From contig NZ_QGDC01000003.1 in NCBI RefSeq assembly GCF_003324525.1, positions 372,001 through 436,000 of the forward strand: 64,000 bases of DNA, written 5' to 3'. The stretch's first letter is position 1. Each line of letters opens with the position of its first letter. The stretch comes from Mucilaginibacter hurinus. Lineage in GTDB: Bacteria; Bacteroidota; Bacteroidia; Sphingobacteriales; Sphingobacteriaceae. A program made the position numbers and the translations under genes. The notes beneath the pieces were generated by a model. It was given only the letters and a program-made list of their open reading frames with translations, had not been told where the DNA came from and searched no databases. Of this stretch, positions 1-10,400 are shown in pieces.

Positions 1-807
1 CAATGATTCAGGTCCATTTTCGCCTGCAGCCAGATACATTGATGCAAAATCATCAACCAATGTAAATGCCTTGGCGTTGATTATAGACTCCAATACCGTA
101 GCCGCCTGGTCAAATTTTCCCTCATACAGCAATACCTTGCCTAATAAAGCCTGCGCGGCATATTTAGTAATACGACCTTTTTGCGCTTGCGTAGGTGGCA
201 GCACATTTATGGCAGCATTTAAATCTACTTCAATTTGGGCGTAAACCTCAGCTTTGGGTGAGCGCTGCAAGGTGCGTGAATCCGTCACATCTAAACGCTT
301 ATCAACAAACAAAGGCACATCGCCCCACATGCGTACAAGCGTAAAATAATAGTAAGCGCGTAAAAAGTATATCTCCCCGTACAGGGCGTCCTTTCCGGCA
401 AACTCAACAGTTTCGCCGGCCCGGTTCTTTTCTTTGTTCTGGTGAAGGTAGTTGCAACGGTTAATCCCTTCGTAAGCAACCCGCCATAAATCTTCTATGG
501 CGCTATTGTTAGTGGTAGTAGTAAAGTCATCTACCTGTTGCAAAGCAATCACATCTGAAGCTGCTTCACCACCCGTAACAGAATTGTCTGAGGCTATATC
601 ACCTATCGGAATCACTTGATTAAGCCATTGCACCGGTGTATAGGCACTAACGGCCATGGTGCGGTAATCCGTTTCTGATTTTAGGTAATCAAGGTCAGTT
701 ATAACAAAGTCTTGCCGTGGGTTATAATCCACAAACTTTTTGCAAGAAGAGCCGGTAACGCCAACAAGTACAGTCGCCGCCATTATATATATATGTCTTT
801 TCTTCAT
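1..807 (-). CDS. SusD/RagB-family outer-membrane lipoprotein, N-terminal part (runs off the window)
   Basis: Open frame of 269 codons from the ATG at 807 down to base 1 with no stop, so only the N-terminal half or so is present. The N-terminus is a lipoprotein signal with the lipid cysteine at residue 22 (GSSCKKFVDYNP), the usual start of SusD-type proteins. The rest has the helical TPR-like pattern of the family, for example RAYYYFTLVRMWGDVPL and a late NGPES motif. SusD proteins sit on the outer leaflet and form the lid of a SusC transporter, binding glycan or peptide ligands. The ATG lies 20 bases after the SusC stop at 828, so the two are surely co-transcribed in the order SusC then SusD. 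The substrate cannot be read from the sequence; no glycoside hydrolase is visible on the side of the operon inside the window. Confidence 0.9.
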   Translation of the reverse strand, partial: MKKRHIYIMAATVLVGVTGSSCKKFVDYNPRQDFVITDLDYLKSETDYRTMAVSAYTPVQWLNQVIPIGDIASDNSVTGGEAASDVIALQQVDDFTTTTNNSAIEDLWRVAYEGINRCNYLHQNKEKNRAGETVEFAGKDALYGEIYFLRAYYYFTLVRMWGDVPLFVDKRLDVTDSRTLQRSPKAEVYAQIEVDLNAAINVLPPTQAQKGRITKYAAQALLGKVLLYEGKFDQAATVLESIINAKAFTLVDDFASMYLAAGENGPESL

Positions 808-827
808 TGTATTAATTATTAAATGAA

Positions 828-3800
828 TTATAGCTTAATGTCAAGGCCCACCGAATAAACTCTTGGTTGCGGGTAGGTACCTCTGTCGATACCGGTTTCG
901 CCTATCGCCGAGCCATTTTGTATCTCCGGATCAAACCCGGTATACTTAGTAAATACAAATGCGTTACGCACCTGACCGTACAATCTAACACTCTTGAAAA
1001 CTTTAGTGATTGAGACCGGAAAGGTATAACCCAGTTGAATGTTTTTGACTTTAACAAAGCTGCCATCTTCAACATACCTGTCAGACACCCTAATATTACT
1101 GTTAGCATCGGTAAAAGAATAACGAGGTCGTTTTGCATCATTGGTGCTGCCTTCGCCTGTCCAGCGGCCGAGGACACTTCGGTCCTTATTGGTATAGTTT
1201 TGATTACGCTCGTATGCGCGATAGATATCGTTACCCACCGAGATATACGTAAAGGCATTAAAATCAAAATTTTTGTAATTCATAGTCAGGTTCCACCCCA
1301 TAGTAAATTTCGGATATGGGTTACCTATTTGCGTTTGGTCAGCGGCGGTTATCACCCCGTCCCCATTAATATCAACAAAGCGGATGTCGCCCGGCTGTGC
1401 GCCTGTTTGTGTAGGTGCCGCGGCGACTTCGGCAGCATTCTGGAATAAACCATTGGTTTTGTAGCCGTAGAAATACCATGGCGTATAACCTTTTTCAAAT
1501 ACTGTTACGGTTTGCGATTGGCCATTGAAATAACTGCCACCAACTATCCGGGCGGTACCGTCATCGTTAGTTTGCGTAACCGTGTTTTTGCTTGTAGTAA
1601 ATGTAAAGGTATTGCCTAATTTAAAGTCACGACCAATCCTTTCGTTATAACTCAAAGTGAAATCAAATCCCGAAGTTTTTGTTGAACCTACGTTATCTAC
1701 CGGGATCGGAACTGTACCAAGGTACAACGATGCTGAAGGCACGAACAATAAACCACTTACATCTTTCCGAAAATAATCGGCAGATAAGGATATTTTGTTT
1801 TCAAATACGGTAATATCAAACCCGATGTTAGATTGTATCAGCTTTTCCCAGCGTAGGCTTGGATTAGACAGCCTTGCGATAGTTGACCCTGAAAGGAAGA
1901 CATTATCAAAATTATAGCCATTACTGTTCACAGGGCTGCCATAATCCGGCCCGCCTGTACCAACTTGTGTATAGGTGGGGCCTAAATTACTATCATTCCC
2001 AGACGTACCGTAGCTACCTCTGATTTTAAAGAAATTGATAAACGGAACTTTAAAAAAGCTCTCTTCGCTAACTACCCAACCCAGTGAACCGGCATAAAAA
2101 TTGGCAAATTTATTATTACTACCGAATACGTATGAACCGTCGCGTCTTGCTGAGAACGAGGCCAGGTAACGGCTTTTATAATCATAGTTTACACGTCCAA
2201 AAAATGACATGTTTTTACGGAAATATTGGCTGTAATAACCATCGCGGGCATTTAAATTATCTTCATTATTTATACCGGTTGCTGCAGTAAAATCCGCAAA
2301 CTCCCAAGAGTTAAATGGCACATCCTGCCTGGTAGCACCGGCTACATTACCAGTTTGCTTGGCAAGTGAAAAGCCCAGCACTGTTTCAAAAGTGTGATCT
2401 TCATTTACTTTGAAATTGTAGTTTGCAAAGGTTTCCCAAACATAGTTGAAGTTGCTAACCTTTTCATGCGCCACATTGTTGTGCCTGTCCGGTAGTGCTT
2501 TACCGTCAACGCCCATTGTATTATCTACGTTAAACGGGCCATAAAATGCAAGTGGAGTGAATGTTTTTGATGTAGCATCGTATTTAGTATAACCAAAACG
2601 GCTGCTTAACTTCAAATCTTTTAGTACATCATACTGTAACTCAAATTTACCATATAGCTTATTGCCGGTATTTTTGTTGTAAGTATTGTCAAGCCTGGTT
2701 AAAGGGTTGAAAATTTCTGATAAGATGCGCGTACTGTATCCGTATTTACCGGGCGCCGCAGGATCTTCGTTAAGCACAGATACTGTAGGATCGAAATTTA
2801 AAGCATTACCAATAACGCTGTTAAACGAGTTTTCCTGTACACCTTTTGAGTGCAGGATAACATCTGTAGCATTCACGATAAATTTTAAGTTTTTTGCCAG
2901 TTGGAAATCAAGATTAGCTGTAAAGTTCCCACGGTCAAATCTCGACTTATCCATGCCGCCTACAATACCACCCTGACCCATATAACCTGCTGATAGAAAG
3001 TAAGCCATTTTATCGCTTCCGCCGGTAGCTGTTATATTATGCGTTTGCAGCGGCGCATTTTTAAATATCTGGTCCTGCCAGTTGGTTCCTATACCTACAG
3101 TGGAAAGATCAGGGAAGATTACGTTGCCGCCTGATAAGGTACTGCCTTCGTTAACCATAGCCGCGTATTCGGTAGCATTTAACACGGGGATATTTCTGAT
3201 TATTTGCTGTACCCCATAGTTGCTGCTTAAATTAATATCCGTTTTTTGGTTGCGTCTGCCGGTTTTAGTAGTTACTACAACAACACCGTTACCGCCCTTA
3301 ACACCATAAATAGCGATGGTAGCGGCATCTTTTAAAATATCAATAGATGCTATGTCAAGCGGGTTGAGGGCGTTAAGGTCCACAATACCCTGCATAACAC
3401 CATCAATTATAACCAAAGGTTCAGCACCGCCAAATGATGGGATGCCTCTTACAAGTACTACCGGTTTTGAACCTGGTGAGCCATTTTGCACTACGGTAAC
3501 ACCCGCTGCACGGCCCTGTATGGCCTCCTCGGTGCGTACAGGGCGCAGCCTCTCAATGTCTGATCCCTTTACGGTAGATATTGCACCCGATACCTTAGTG
3601 ATTTTTTGTGTACCGTAGCCTATTACTACTACCTCGCTTAAGGCGTTATTATCTTCGAGCACAAAATTAACTTCGCCTGATTGCGATACGGCTTTCTCTA
3701 CCGTACTCATACCTATGAAAGATACCACAAGCGTAGCGCTTGTTTGCGGTATGGTGATAGTATACATACCATCTGCATTAGTCATAGTGCCGGTATTGGC

Positions 3801-3947
3801 GCCTTTAACAGCTACGGATGCACCGGGCAAAGGCTCCCCTTCTTTATTGGTAACCTTGCCATTCAGGCTTAATGTTTGCGAATAAGCATTATTAATAACG
3901 CAAATAAGCAATATCATGCCCAAACATAACTTGAGTTTTAATTGCAT
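828..3947 (-). CDS. SusC/RagA-family TonB-linked outer-membrane transporter
   Basis: 1039 aa, a normal length for SusC. A signal peptide (residues 1-23, ending AYSQ) is followed by a carboxypeptidase-regulatory-like domain (about 28-110, GKVTNKEGEPLPGASV), a TonB-dependent plug (about 115-230, with ALSEVVVIGYG and the RGIPSFGGAEPLVIIDGV stretch), and a C-terminal beta barrel ending in YSVGLDIKL. Proteins of this family import oligosaccharides or peptides through the outer membrane using TonB energy, working with the SusD lipoprotein encoded 20 bases downstream. The divergent gene at 4335 encodes a sensor/regulator of the kind often found beside sus-like loci. The family is clear; the substrate is unknown. 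Confidence 0.95.
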   Translation of the reverse strand: MQLKLKLCLGMILLICVINNAYSQTLSLNGKVTNKEGEPLPGASVAVKGANTGTMTNADGMYTITIPQTSATLVVSFIGMSTVEKAVSQSGEVNFVLEDNNALSEVVVIGYGTQKITKVSGAISTVKGSDIERLRPVRTEEAIQGRAAGVTVVQNGSPGSKPVVLVRGIPSFGGAEPLVIIDGVMQGIVDLNALNPLDIASIDILKDAATIAIYGVKGGNGVVVVTTKTGRRNQKTDINLSSNYGVQQIIRNIPVLNATEYAAMVNEGSTLSGGNVIFPDLSTVGIGTNWQDQIFKNAPLQTHNITATGGSDKMAYFLSAGYMGQGGIVGGMDKSRFDRGNFTANLDFQLAKNLKFIVNATDVILHSKGVQENSFNSVIGNALNFDPTVSVLNEDPAAPGKYGYSTRILSEIFNPLTRLDNTYNKNTGNKLYGKFELQYDVLKDLKLSSRFGYTKYDATSKTFTPLAFYGPFNVDNTMGVDGKALPDRHNNVAHEKVSNFNYVWETFANYNFKVNEDHTFETVLGFSLAKQTGNVAGATRQDVPFNSWEFADFTAATGINNEDNLNARDGYYSQYFRKNMSFFGRVNYDYKSRYLASFSARRDGSYVFGSNNKFANFYAGSLGWVVSEESFFKVPFINFFKIRGSYGTSGNDSNLGPTYTQVGTGGPDYGSPVNSNGYNFDNVFLSGSTIARLSNPSLRWEKLIQSNIGFDITVFENKISLSADYFRKDVSGLLFVPSASLYLGTVPIPVDNVGSTKTSGFDFTLSYNERIGRDFKLGNTFTFTTSKNTVTQTNDDGTARIVGGSYFNGQSQTVTVFEKGYTPWYFYGYKTNGLFQNAAEVAAAPTQTGAQPGDIRFVDINGDGVITAADQTQIGNPYPKFTMGWNLTMNYKNFDFNAFTYISVGNDIYRAYERNQNYTNKDRSVLGRWTGEGSTNDAKRPRYSFTDANSNIRVSDRYVEDGSFVKVKNIQLGYTFPVSITKVFKSVRLYGQVRNAFVFTKYTGFDPEIQNGSAIGETGIDRGTYPQPRVYSVGLDIKL

Positions 3948-4162
3948 GGAAAATTGATTTTAGGTTAATTGATTTCGTTTTTTTAGTTAGTGGTGGTCAT
4001 CTGCACTATGTTCTTGTGCAGGCGTAATAATCGTCAGGGCGGAAACTTAGACAGTTTTCGCATTATTATCCGCGGGCATTTAATAGCGCCGCAAGTAGTT
4101 AAAGTACATGACGGATCTTTGTAAAGTGTATCCATGTTTACTGTTTATATTGGTTAAAAAAT

Positions 4163-4178
4163 TGACGCAGGAGCGTCA
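4163..4178. promoter_or_regulatory. inverted repeat, possible operator for the SusC operon
   Basis: TGACGC-AGGA-GCGTCA is a perfect 6-bp inverted repeat with a 4-base spacer. It lies immediately downstream of the candidate SusC -7 box on the minus strand, where a bound regulator could act. The binding protein is unknown; the divergent HTH regulator at 4335 is the obvious candidate. Inference from position and symmetry only. Confidence 0.3.
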
Positions 4179-4190
4179 GGTTTACAGGGT

Positions 4191-4198
4191 CAAATGTA
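4191..4198 (-). promoter_or_regulatory. candidate Bacteroidota -7 element for the SusC/SusD operon
   Basis: Minus-strand TACATTTG matches the Bacteroidota -7 consensus TAnnTTTG exactly. No clear -33 TTG is found at the expected distance. Use of this site would give a leader of roughly 240 bases before the SusC ATG, which is long, so the call is tentative. Confidence 0.25.
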
Positions 4199-4334
4199 TA
4201 TGCAACGGTGAATATGTGTATAAAAAAGCACTACATCACTACTACACAGGTATGAAATTTATACTTAATTACTCAATTTTCACTACATCTTTGATACATT
4301 TATAATTCCGTTGTAACCACAACATAAACCTGAT

Positions 4335-7289
4335 ATGCTTTTAAGAACGCTTTTTATTTTCACATTAGCTATTTGTAGCTTTTGGGCATATCCCCAAAGC
4401 TTTATAGGCCAGCGCGAAACGGTGAATTACGAGAAAAAGCGGTATAACGCAGGAACGCAAAACTGGAAAATACTGCAAGATGCCCAAGGCCGTATGTACT
4501 TTGCCAATAACGAAGGGGTACTTGTTTTTGACGGTGCTTACTGGCAGTTGCTGCCATTGCCTAATAAAACCATCGTATGGTCAATAGAATTTGGAAAAGA
4601 TAAAAAACTTTATGCAGGTGGCCAGGACGAAATGGGTTACTTTTCGCCGGGTAGAAACGGCAGGCTGCAATTTACATCGTTAAAAAAACTGCTGCCTAAA
4701 AACGAACAGAGCTTCTCGGACGTTTGGGACATTGTTGCCAAAGGAGACGATGTTTTCTTCAGATCGAGGTTTAAAATATTCCGTTATCACCAGAATAAGA
4801 TAACGATATACACAGCGCGGTCATTCTGGCTATCATTGAGTTTATGCCAAAATCAAATAATAGCACATGATGAACAGCGGGGATTAATGCTATATAAAAA
4901 CGATAACTGGCAGCCCTTTATCCGTAAGGAGAATTTACCTGCCGGTTTTTATATTACTGCAACTTCTCCATATGGCAAATACTCAAGTTTGATAGCAACA
5001 GCACGTAGCGGTGTACATGTACTAACGGGCAACAAACTCCGTTCACTTCAACTTTCGGGCTTTGATATCAACAACACTGAACATTTCTCGTCCGCTGTCG
5101 CGTTAAGCGATAGTAGCTTCTTGTTAAGCACCTACTCTAACGGTGTTTATCAAATAGCTAAAGATGGCGCAGTAGCAGAAAATATCTCAAAAAAGGACGG
5201 TTTGCAAAATAGTAACGTGCGCTGCATGTTTATGGATCAGGATAGGAATGTATGGCTTGGCCTTGATAACGGGATAGATTTTGTTGCCTATAATAATGCG
5301 GTTAAGCATGTTAACCCGCCTGCGTTTAAGGACGGCGGAGGCTTTTCCATGGCAAAGTTTAACAATAACCTGTATTTCGCCCTATCAAACGGTATTTACA
5401 AATTGCCTTTGGATAAGAGTGGTAAACCAGCAGACCTTAGTTACACTCGGGCTAACCTGACAGCGTTATCTGAAGGACTTACCTGGAATTTGTCGGTAGT
5501 GAATAACCGGCTGTTTTCGGGCAGTGATGATGGTGCCTATGAAATAAAGGATGACCGGCGCATAGCTATAAACAGAAACGCAGGCTATTGGATATATCAA
5601 CCTTTGGCAACAGGGATAGGTAATTTTATAGCCGCGGGTAATTATTACGGCGTGCGGCTATTTGAAGATAAGGCCAATCTGCCTTTAGATAAAGGCAACG
5701 TGGGTGATTTTAAGGAATCAGCACGGTATATGGAAATTGACAGCGATAACACGATATGGACATCTCACCCATATCGCGGCGTATATAAACTTAGCCTCAA
5801 TAGCCCACATGCAAAAATATACACCCACGTTAACGGCCTGCCTTCTACCTTAAACAATTTTGTATTTAAGATAGACAACCAGGTTGTTATAGCTACCGAA
5901 AAAGGCATTTATGAGTATGATAAGGCAAAAGATAACTTCAAACCATCACTCCGGTGGGGCAAGAACTTTAACACACGTGCTTTACGTTATCTGAAAGAAG
6001 ACGCCGCGGGGAATATCTGGTTTGTTGAGGGCAAAAGCATAGGCGTATTTGATAAAACCCGTAGCAGTATCATTTACATCCCCGAACTTACCAGCCGCAT
6101 CCTCAGCGGATTTGAAAATGTATGCCCGATAGACAGTAATAACATTTTTGTTGGCGGCGAAAATGGCTATTACCACGTTAACTTTGCAAAATATAAACAA
6201 AACATAAAGCCACTAAAGGCCTACATACGCAAAGTTAAAGCGATAGCAGACACTGATAGTTTACTTTTCGGCGGCTATGCAGGAAACGTATTTGACAGTA
6301 AAAAGCAACTATCTGCAAAGGCACCATCGCTGAGTTATTTATGGAACTCCCTTCACTTTGAATACTCGTCGCCGGTTTTTGAAGAGCGTTCGAATGTTGA
6401 ATATGCTTATTTCTTAGAGGGGTTTGACAAAGAATGGTCGGCATGGTCAAAGAAAACCGAGAAGGATTATACTAACCTTCCGGCAGGAAAATATACGTTT
6501 AAGATTAAAGCGCGTAACCACCATGACAATGAGTCGCCAATAAACAGTTATACCTTTACCATTACGCCGCCATGGTACGCTACCTTATGGGCATTCTTTT
6601 TATATGGAGTTGTAATTGTTTACCTGCTATACTCATTTTACAAACGACAGGAAAGACTGCACACCCAGGCTAAAGAGCGGGAATTATTGCAGCAGCGCAA
6701 GCAAAACGAAGAAGAACAAAAACGCATGGCTTACATGCACGAACTTGAGCTTGAAAAATCTGAAAAAGAACTGGTGAAGTTGCGCAACGAGAAGCTGGAA
6801 TCAGAGGTGGAATTTAAAAATTCAGAACTGGCTTCATCAGCAATGAACCTTGTACAAAAAAAGGAGTTTTTGTTAAAGGTTAAAGAAGAATTGCAGCGGC
6901 TTAACGAATCGGGCAGGGAGATGGTTGAAATTGCCGATATCAAGAAAATACTGCGCCTTCTATCTGAAGAAAAGAAAGTGAACGAGGAATGGGAGCAGTT
7001 CTCAGTACACTTTAACAAAGTACACGCCGACTTTTTAAATGTTGTTAAAGAGCGCTACCCAACTATTAACCAGCAGGAGCTTAAATTATGTGCATATCTT
7101 ATCATGAATCTGTCAAGCAAAGAAATAGCTCAATTAATGGCCATATCGGTACGGGGGGTTGAAATAAGCCGTTACCGCCTGCGTAAAAAGCTGCAAATAC
7201 CTACCGAAGTAAACCTGTTTGAATTTTTGTTTGAGATACAGCGCGAGTGTATGAAAGACCCCCAGCAAAAACCCGGCGAGGTTAACTGA
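4335..7289 (+). CDS. periplasmic beta-propeller / Y_Y_Y sensor with transmembrane segment and LuxR-like HTH output (no kinase)
   Basis: 984 aa. Signal peptide (about 1-20, ending AYPQS), then a long periplasmic part with two-component-regulator-propeller style repeats (for example QDRNVWLGLDNGIDFV near residue 315), a Y_Y_Y domain (about 668-745, FLEGFDKEWSAWSKK and AGKYTFKIKARN), one transmembrane helix (about 750-772), a Lys/Glu-rich coiled coil (about 775-900) and a C-terminal helix-turn-helix (about 913-955, NLSSKEIAQLMAISVRGVEI). This is the sensor layout of the hybrid two-component systems that control sus-like loci, but the histidine kinase and receiver are missing and the coiled coil leads straight to a DNA-binding domain. 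It probably acts as a membrane-anchored one-component regulator of the divergent SusC/SusD operon. Domain calls rest on motif recognition; the target is inferred from position. Confidence 0.85.
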   Translation: MLLRTLFIFTLAICSFWAYPQSFIGQRETVNYEKKRYNAGTQNWKILQDAQGRMYFANNEGVLVFDGAYWQLLPLPNKTIVWSIEFGKDKKLYAGGQDEMGYFSPGRNGRLQFTSLKKLLPKNEQSFSDVWDIVAKGDDVFFRSRFKIFRYHQNKITIYTARSFWLSLSLCQNQIIAHDEQRGLMLYKNDNWQPFIRKENLPAGFYITATSPYGKYSSLIATARSGVHVLTGNKLRSLQLSGFDINNTEHFSSAVALSDSSFLLSTYSNGVYQIAKDGAVAENISKKDGLQNSNVRCMFMDQDRNVWLGLDNGIDFVAYNNAVKHVNPPAFKDGGGFSMAKFNNNLYFALSNGIYKLPLDKSGKPADLSYTRANLTALSEGLTWNLSVVNNRLFSGSDDGAYEIKDDRRIAINRNAGYWIYQPLATGIGNFIAAGNYYGVRLFEDKANLPLDKGNVGDFKESARYMEIDSDNTIWTSHPYRGVYKLSLNSPHAKIYTHVNGLPSTLNNFVFKIDNQVVIATEKGIYEYDKAKDNFKPSLRWGKNFNTRALRYLKEDAAGNIWFVEGKSIGVFDKTRSSIIYIPELTSRILSGFENVCPIDSNNIFVGGENGYYHVNFAKYKQNIKPLKAYIRKVKAIADTDSLLFGGYAGNVFDSKKQLSAKAPSLSYLWNSLHFEYSSPVFEERSNVEYAYFLEGFDKEWSAWSKKTEKDYTNLPAGKYTFKIKARNHHDNESPINSYTFTITPPWYATLWAFFLYGVVIVYLLYSFYKRQERLHTQAKERELLQQRKQNEEEQKRMAYMHELELEKSEKELVKLRNEKLESEVEFKNSELASSAMNLVQKKEFLLKVKEELQRLNESGREMVEIADIKKILRLLSEEKKVNEEWEQFSVHFNKVHADFLNVVKERYPTINQQELKLCAYLIMNLSSKEIAQLMAISVRGVEISRYRLRKKLQIPTEVNLFEFLFEIQRECMKDPQQKPGEVN

Positions 7290-7367
7290 TATGTCTATAC
7301 ACCAACGCGGGCGATAATATTTACCGGTTAGCAGCAGGTATCTTGTTTAAGGAGTTATAATACAACG

Positions 7368-7392
7368 CCCTGATGAGTTGACCTCATCAGGG
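7368..7392. terminator. hairpin between convergent genes
   Basis: A perfect 10-bp stem, CCCTGATGAG and CTCATCAGGG, with a 5-base loop, lies between the convergent ends at 7289 and 7410. It is placed to terminate both transcripts. The following T-runs are short and interrupted, so its strength is uncertain. Confidence 0.55.
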
Positions 7393-7409
7393 GCATTTCA
7401 GGTGTGTAA

Positions 7410-10400
7410 TTAATATTGTAGTATAAAATATCCGGTTTTTCGTTTCAGTTCATTGCCGGCCTTGTATTCAAACATGTAGAAATAGGTTCCCCCGGGTTGT
7501 AGTGTACCGTTCAGACCGTGTCCGTCGAAGATGTTCGTTACGTTGTTATAGCTTTTAATAGTTTTAATCAGCGTACCCTTGCTGTTCATTACCTGCAACG
7601 TGTTTTCGCTATATTGCTCTATCCCCGTGATAACAAGGTGGTCGTTTATACCATCGCCATTGGCGGAAACAGCCTTGCTGATACTTATTTCTACCATAGT
7701 GCCGGGCATGTCTACACCGGTGGCAGGCAGGGCTGCTGTACGTAACGTTGGCACTGTACCTGGTCGTGTCACCGTTAAAACATACGTCTTTAGTGTGCCG
7801 CTTTCCGCTGTTACCACTATGCTGACAGCGTTGTCGCCTTCGTTAATGGCAATCGCGGGACTATAGGATATATCCCTGTTCATCCCGTTAATTGTTACCG
7901 TAGCATTTACATCTTCCATTACAGGTTTTACTTTAATGGATTGTGTAGATGCATTTACAGTCGCCTTAAATTGGGTAGACGTTATCTTACTAATAAGAAC
8001 ATCAGGGCTAAGCGTTACCGATGCCAGGTTGGCATTTGCCGATGGTATCCTGGTAACCACTATACTATATACATTTTTGGTTTTTCCATCGGCGGCAGTC
8101 ACTTCTGTATTAATCGTTGTAGTGCCTGAATTAAGTGATATAGACGGCGACGGCGAGCCGGAGGCAACCGTCTGGCCGTTTATTTTAATGATTGCATCGG
8201 GTTGCGTTACCAATGCTGTAATAGAAATCATTTTAATACTGTAAGGCACTTTAGCGGTATAATCACGATAATTATGTCCCTTAACTTTCTTCTTCTCTAC
8301 ATCAGGATTAATAACCAGCCCGGCCAGCGTTGCATCTGACGAGGGCAACCGCGTAACTATCGTGTTATAAACGTTTACGGTTTTGCCATCAGCAGCTGTT
8401 ACCGCGGTTGTTATAGTATTGGCACCAACGTTCAATTGGATAGGTGCTGTGGTCATTCCTGATATAAGCGGTACATTATTCACCTTTATGCTCGCGCCCG
8501 CATCCGAAGTTGCAGCGGTAATCGAAACCGAAGTTACATCTGCTGCTACCTTTGCGGTATAATCCCGGTAATTAACGCCCTTTACTTTATTTTTGGCGAC
8601 GTCGGGGTTAATGGTCAGGCCGGCTAATGTCGCGTCGCTTGAAGCCAAACGGGTAATAACAATGCTATAAATACTAACAGTTTTTCCATCTGCCGCGGTT
8701 ACCGCTGTATTGATGGTGTTACGACCAACATTTAAAGCAATTGGAGCAGTCGCTATACCGGGCACGGCGCGGCCTCCGTTTATATCAATGGTGGCCATCG
8801 TGTCGGTTGGCGTGGCCAGTGCAGTGACAGAGGTAGTAGTATACGGAACGGTGGCAATGTAGTCTCTATAGTTAACCCCCGTTACTTTTTTTCTTTCAAT
8901 GTTTGGATCAAGTATAAGTGCACTCAACGTGGCATCGGTTGCTGCTTTACGCGTAACAACTATGCTGTAAATATTAGTAGTTGCCCCATTTTCCGACGTA
9001 ATTTCGGTATTAATTGTGTTAGCACCAATATTTAGTGGGATGGGCGCTGACAATGTACCTGAAATAACAGTATCGCCATTCACCTTCAATACTGCTCCCG
9101 AGTGGTGGGTAGTAGCTATCACCCTTACAAATGATCTTTCTACCGTAGCGGTATAGTTTCGATAATGCGGCCCCTTTGTGTTTTTCTTTAAAACAGTGAA
9201 ATCGTCAAATTCCAGCCCGGCCAATGTAGCCCGGGGATCGCCTACCAGCACGTTTAGAGTATACGTTTTGGTCACGGTTCCGCTGGATGACGTGACTACA
9301 ATAACAACCTTATTAATGCCAGCTACAGCCGGTATATCAATACCTGAAGTTACCACTATACCGTTTACCTTTACTTCAGCGCCGGCATCCGATGGTTGCG
9401 CCACAACGTGTATCGTATTCATCATACTGTCCACCGTTCCTGCATAGGTAAATTTTGACGCATTAAACGCAGGACTTAAAGAACCGCCGGTATAGCTTAG
9501 CGACGCTAATGTAGCGTCGTTTGAAACAGCAATGCGGTTAACCGTAACCGTGTAAGCTTTTTTTGCAGGTGTGCCATCAGCCGCAATAATGGTTATCACC
9601 GTTTTTCCATCAGGCAACTGATAAAAAGCGGAGCGTTTGTTAGCTTCTGCGTTCACTCCGTTTATCTTGAAGTTAGTTGTAGACGTGCTATCCTTAGGGG
9701 TAATCGCAATACTGTACACATCGGCTGGTACCTGGACCGTGTAAGCCGTATCAGCAGCTGAAAATTCCGGGCTGAGTGTGCCCGCCGTTAATCCTATTCC
9801 TGTAAGCGCATCTGCCCTTGGCCGCGTTATCCGCAGGTTATACGCACGGTAATCGCCGCTTGGTGAATTTACATAGAAGAATAAACTGGTTAACCCTATC
9901 TGTAAATTCCGCCTTGCCGAAGGAATACCCGATGTTTCCGGCGTGTCGTCGCCCTGGCTCATTATCATAACTGCGGTGCTATCTACAGCATTTGCGGTGA
10001 TGGTGACGTAGCTGTCTCCGGGGTTCACAGTAAGATAAAATGTATCTTCGCTTCTGTTGATAGTATCACTCATTGAAGCTGTATTATAAACAAACGACTT
10101 TAAAGCCGCCGAACCGGCAATCGGATGAGCTGTTACCACCAGCGTATAATTCTGCCTGGTTACCCCATCAGCAGCGGTCACTTCAATAGGCATGGTATTT
10201 TCGCCCAATTGCAAATGCATAAAATGCTCTCGGCCATATGGTACCGAGTAACCATTATATTTTATAGTGGCATATTGGTCGCTTGTAAGCGAGGTGATTT
10301 GTCGGTATGGCAAACTTGGTGAAAAATTAACTGAAGTAGTAAAGGTGTTAGTTTCACTGTTTAAAGTGGCCACTTCACCTGTACTTAGCGTTATGCTTGC

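Larger units (their letters stand above)
3948..4334. other. divergent intergenic region between the SusC operon and its likely regulator
   Basis: 387 bases holding no convincing gene. It must contain the promoters of the minus-strand SusC/SusD operon and of the plus-strand regulator. On the minus strand there is an exact TAnnTTTG box at 4191-4198 and a 6-bp inverted repeat just downstream of it at 4163-4178. On the plus strand the best match is CATCTTTG at 4286-4293, one base off the consensus. A 65-codon open frame at 4108-4305 has no family resemblance and overlaps these signals, so it was not called. Confidence 0.6.

Noticed and set aside
4108..4305. 65-codon open frame on the plus strand in the divergent gap
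   Set aside because: No family resemblance, no ribosome-binding or start support, and it covers promoter-like and palindromic elements.
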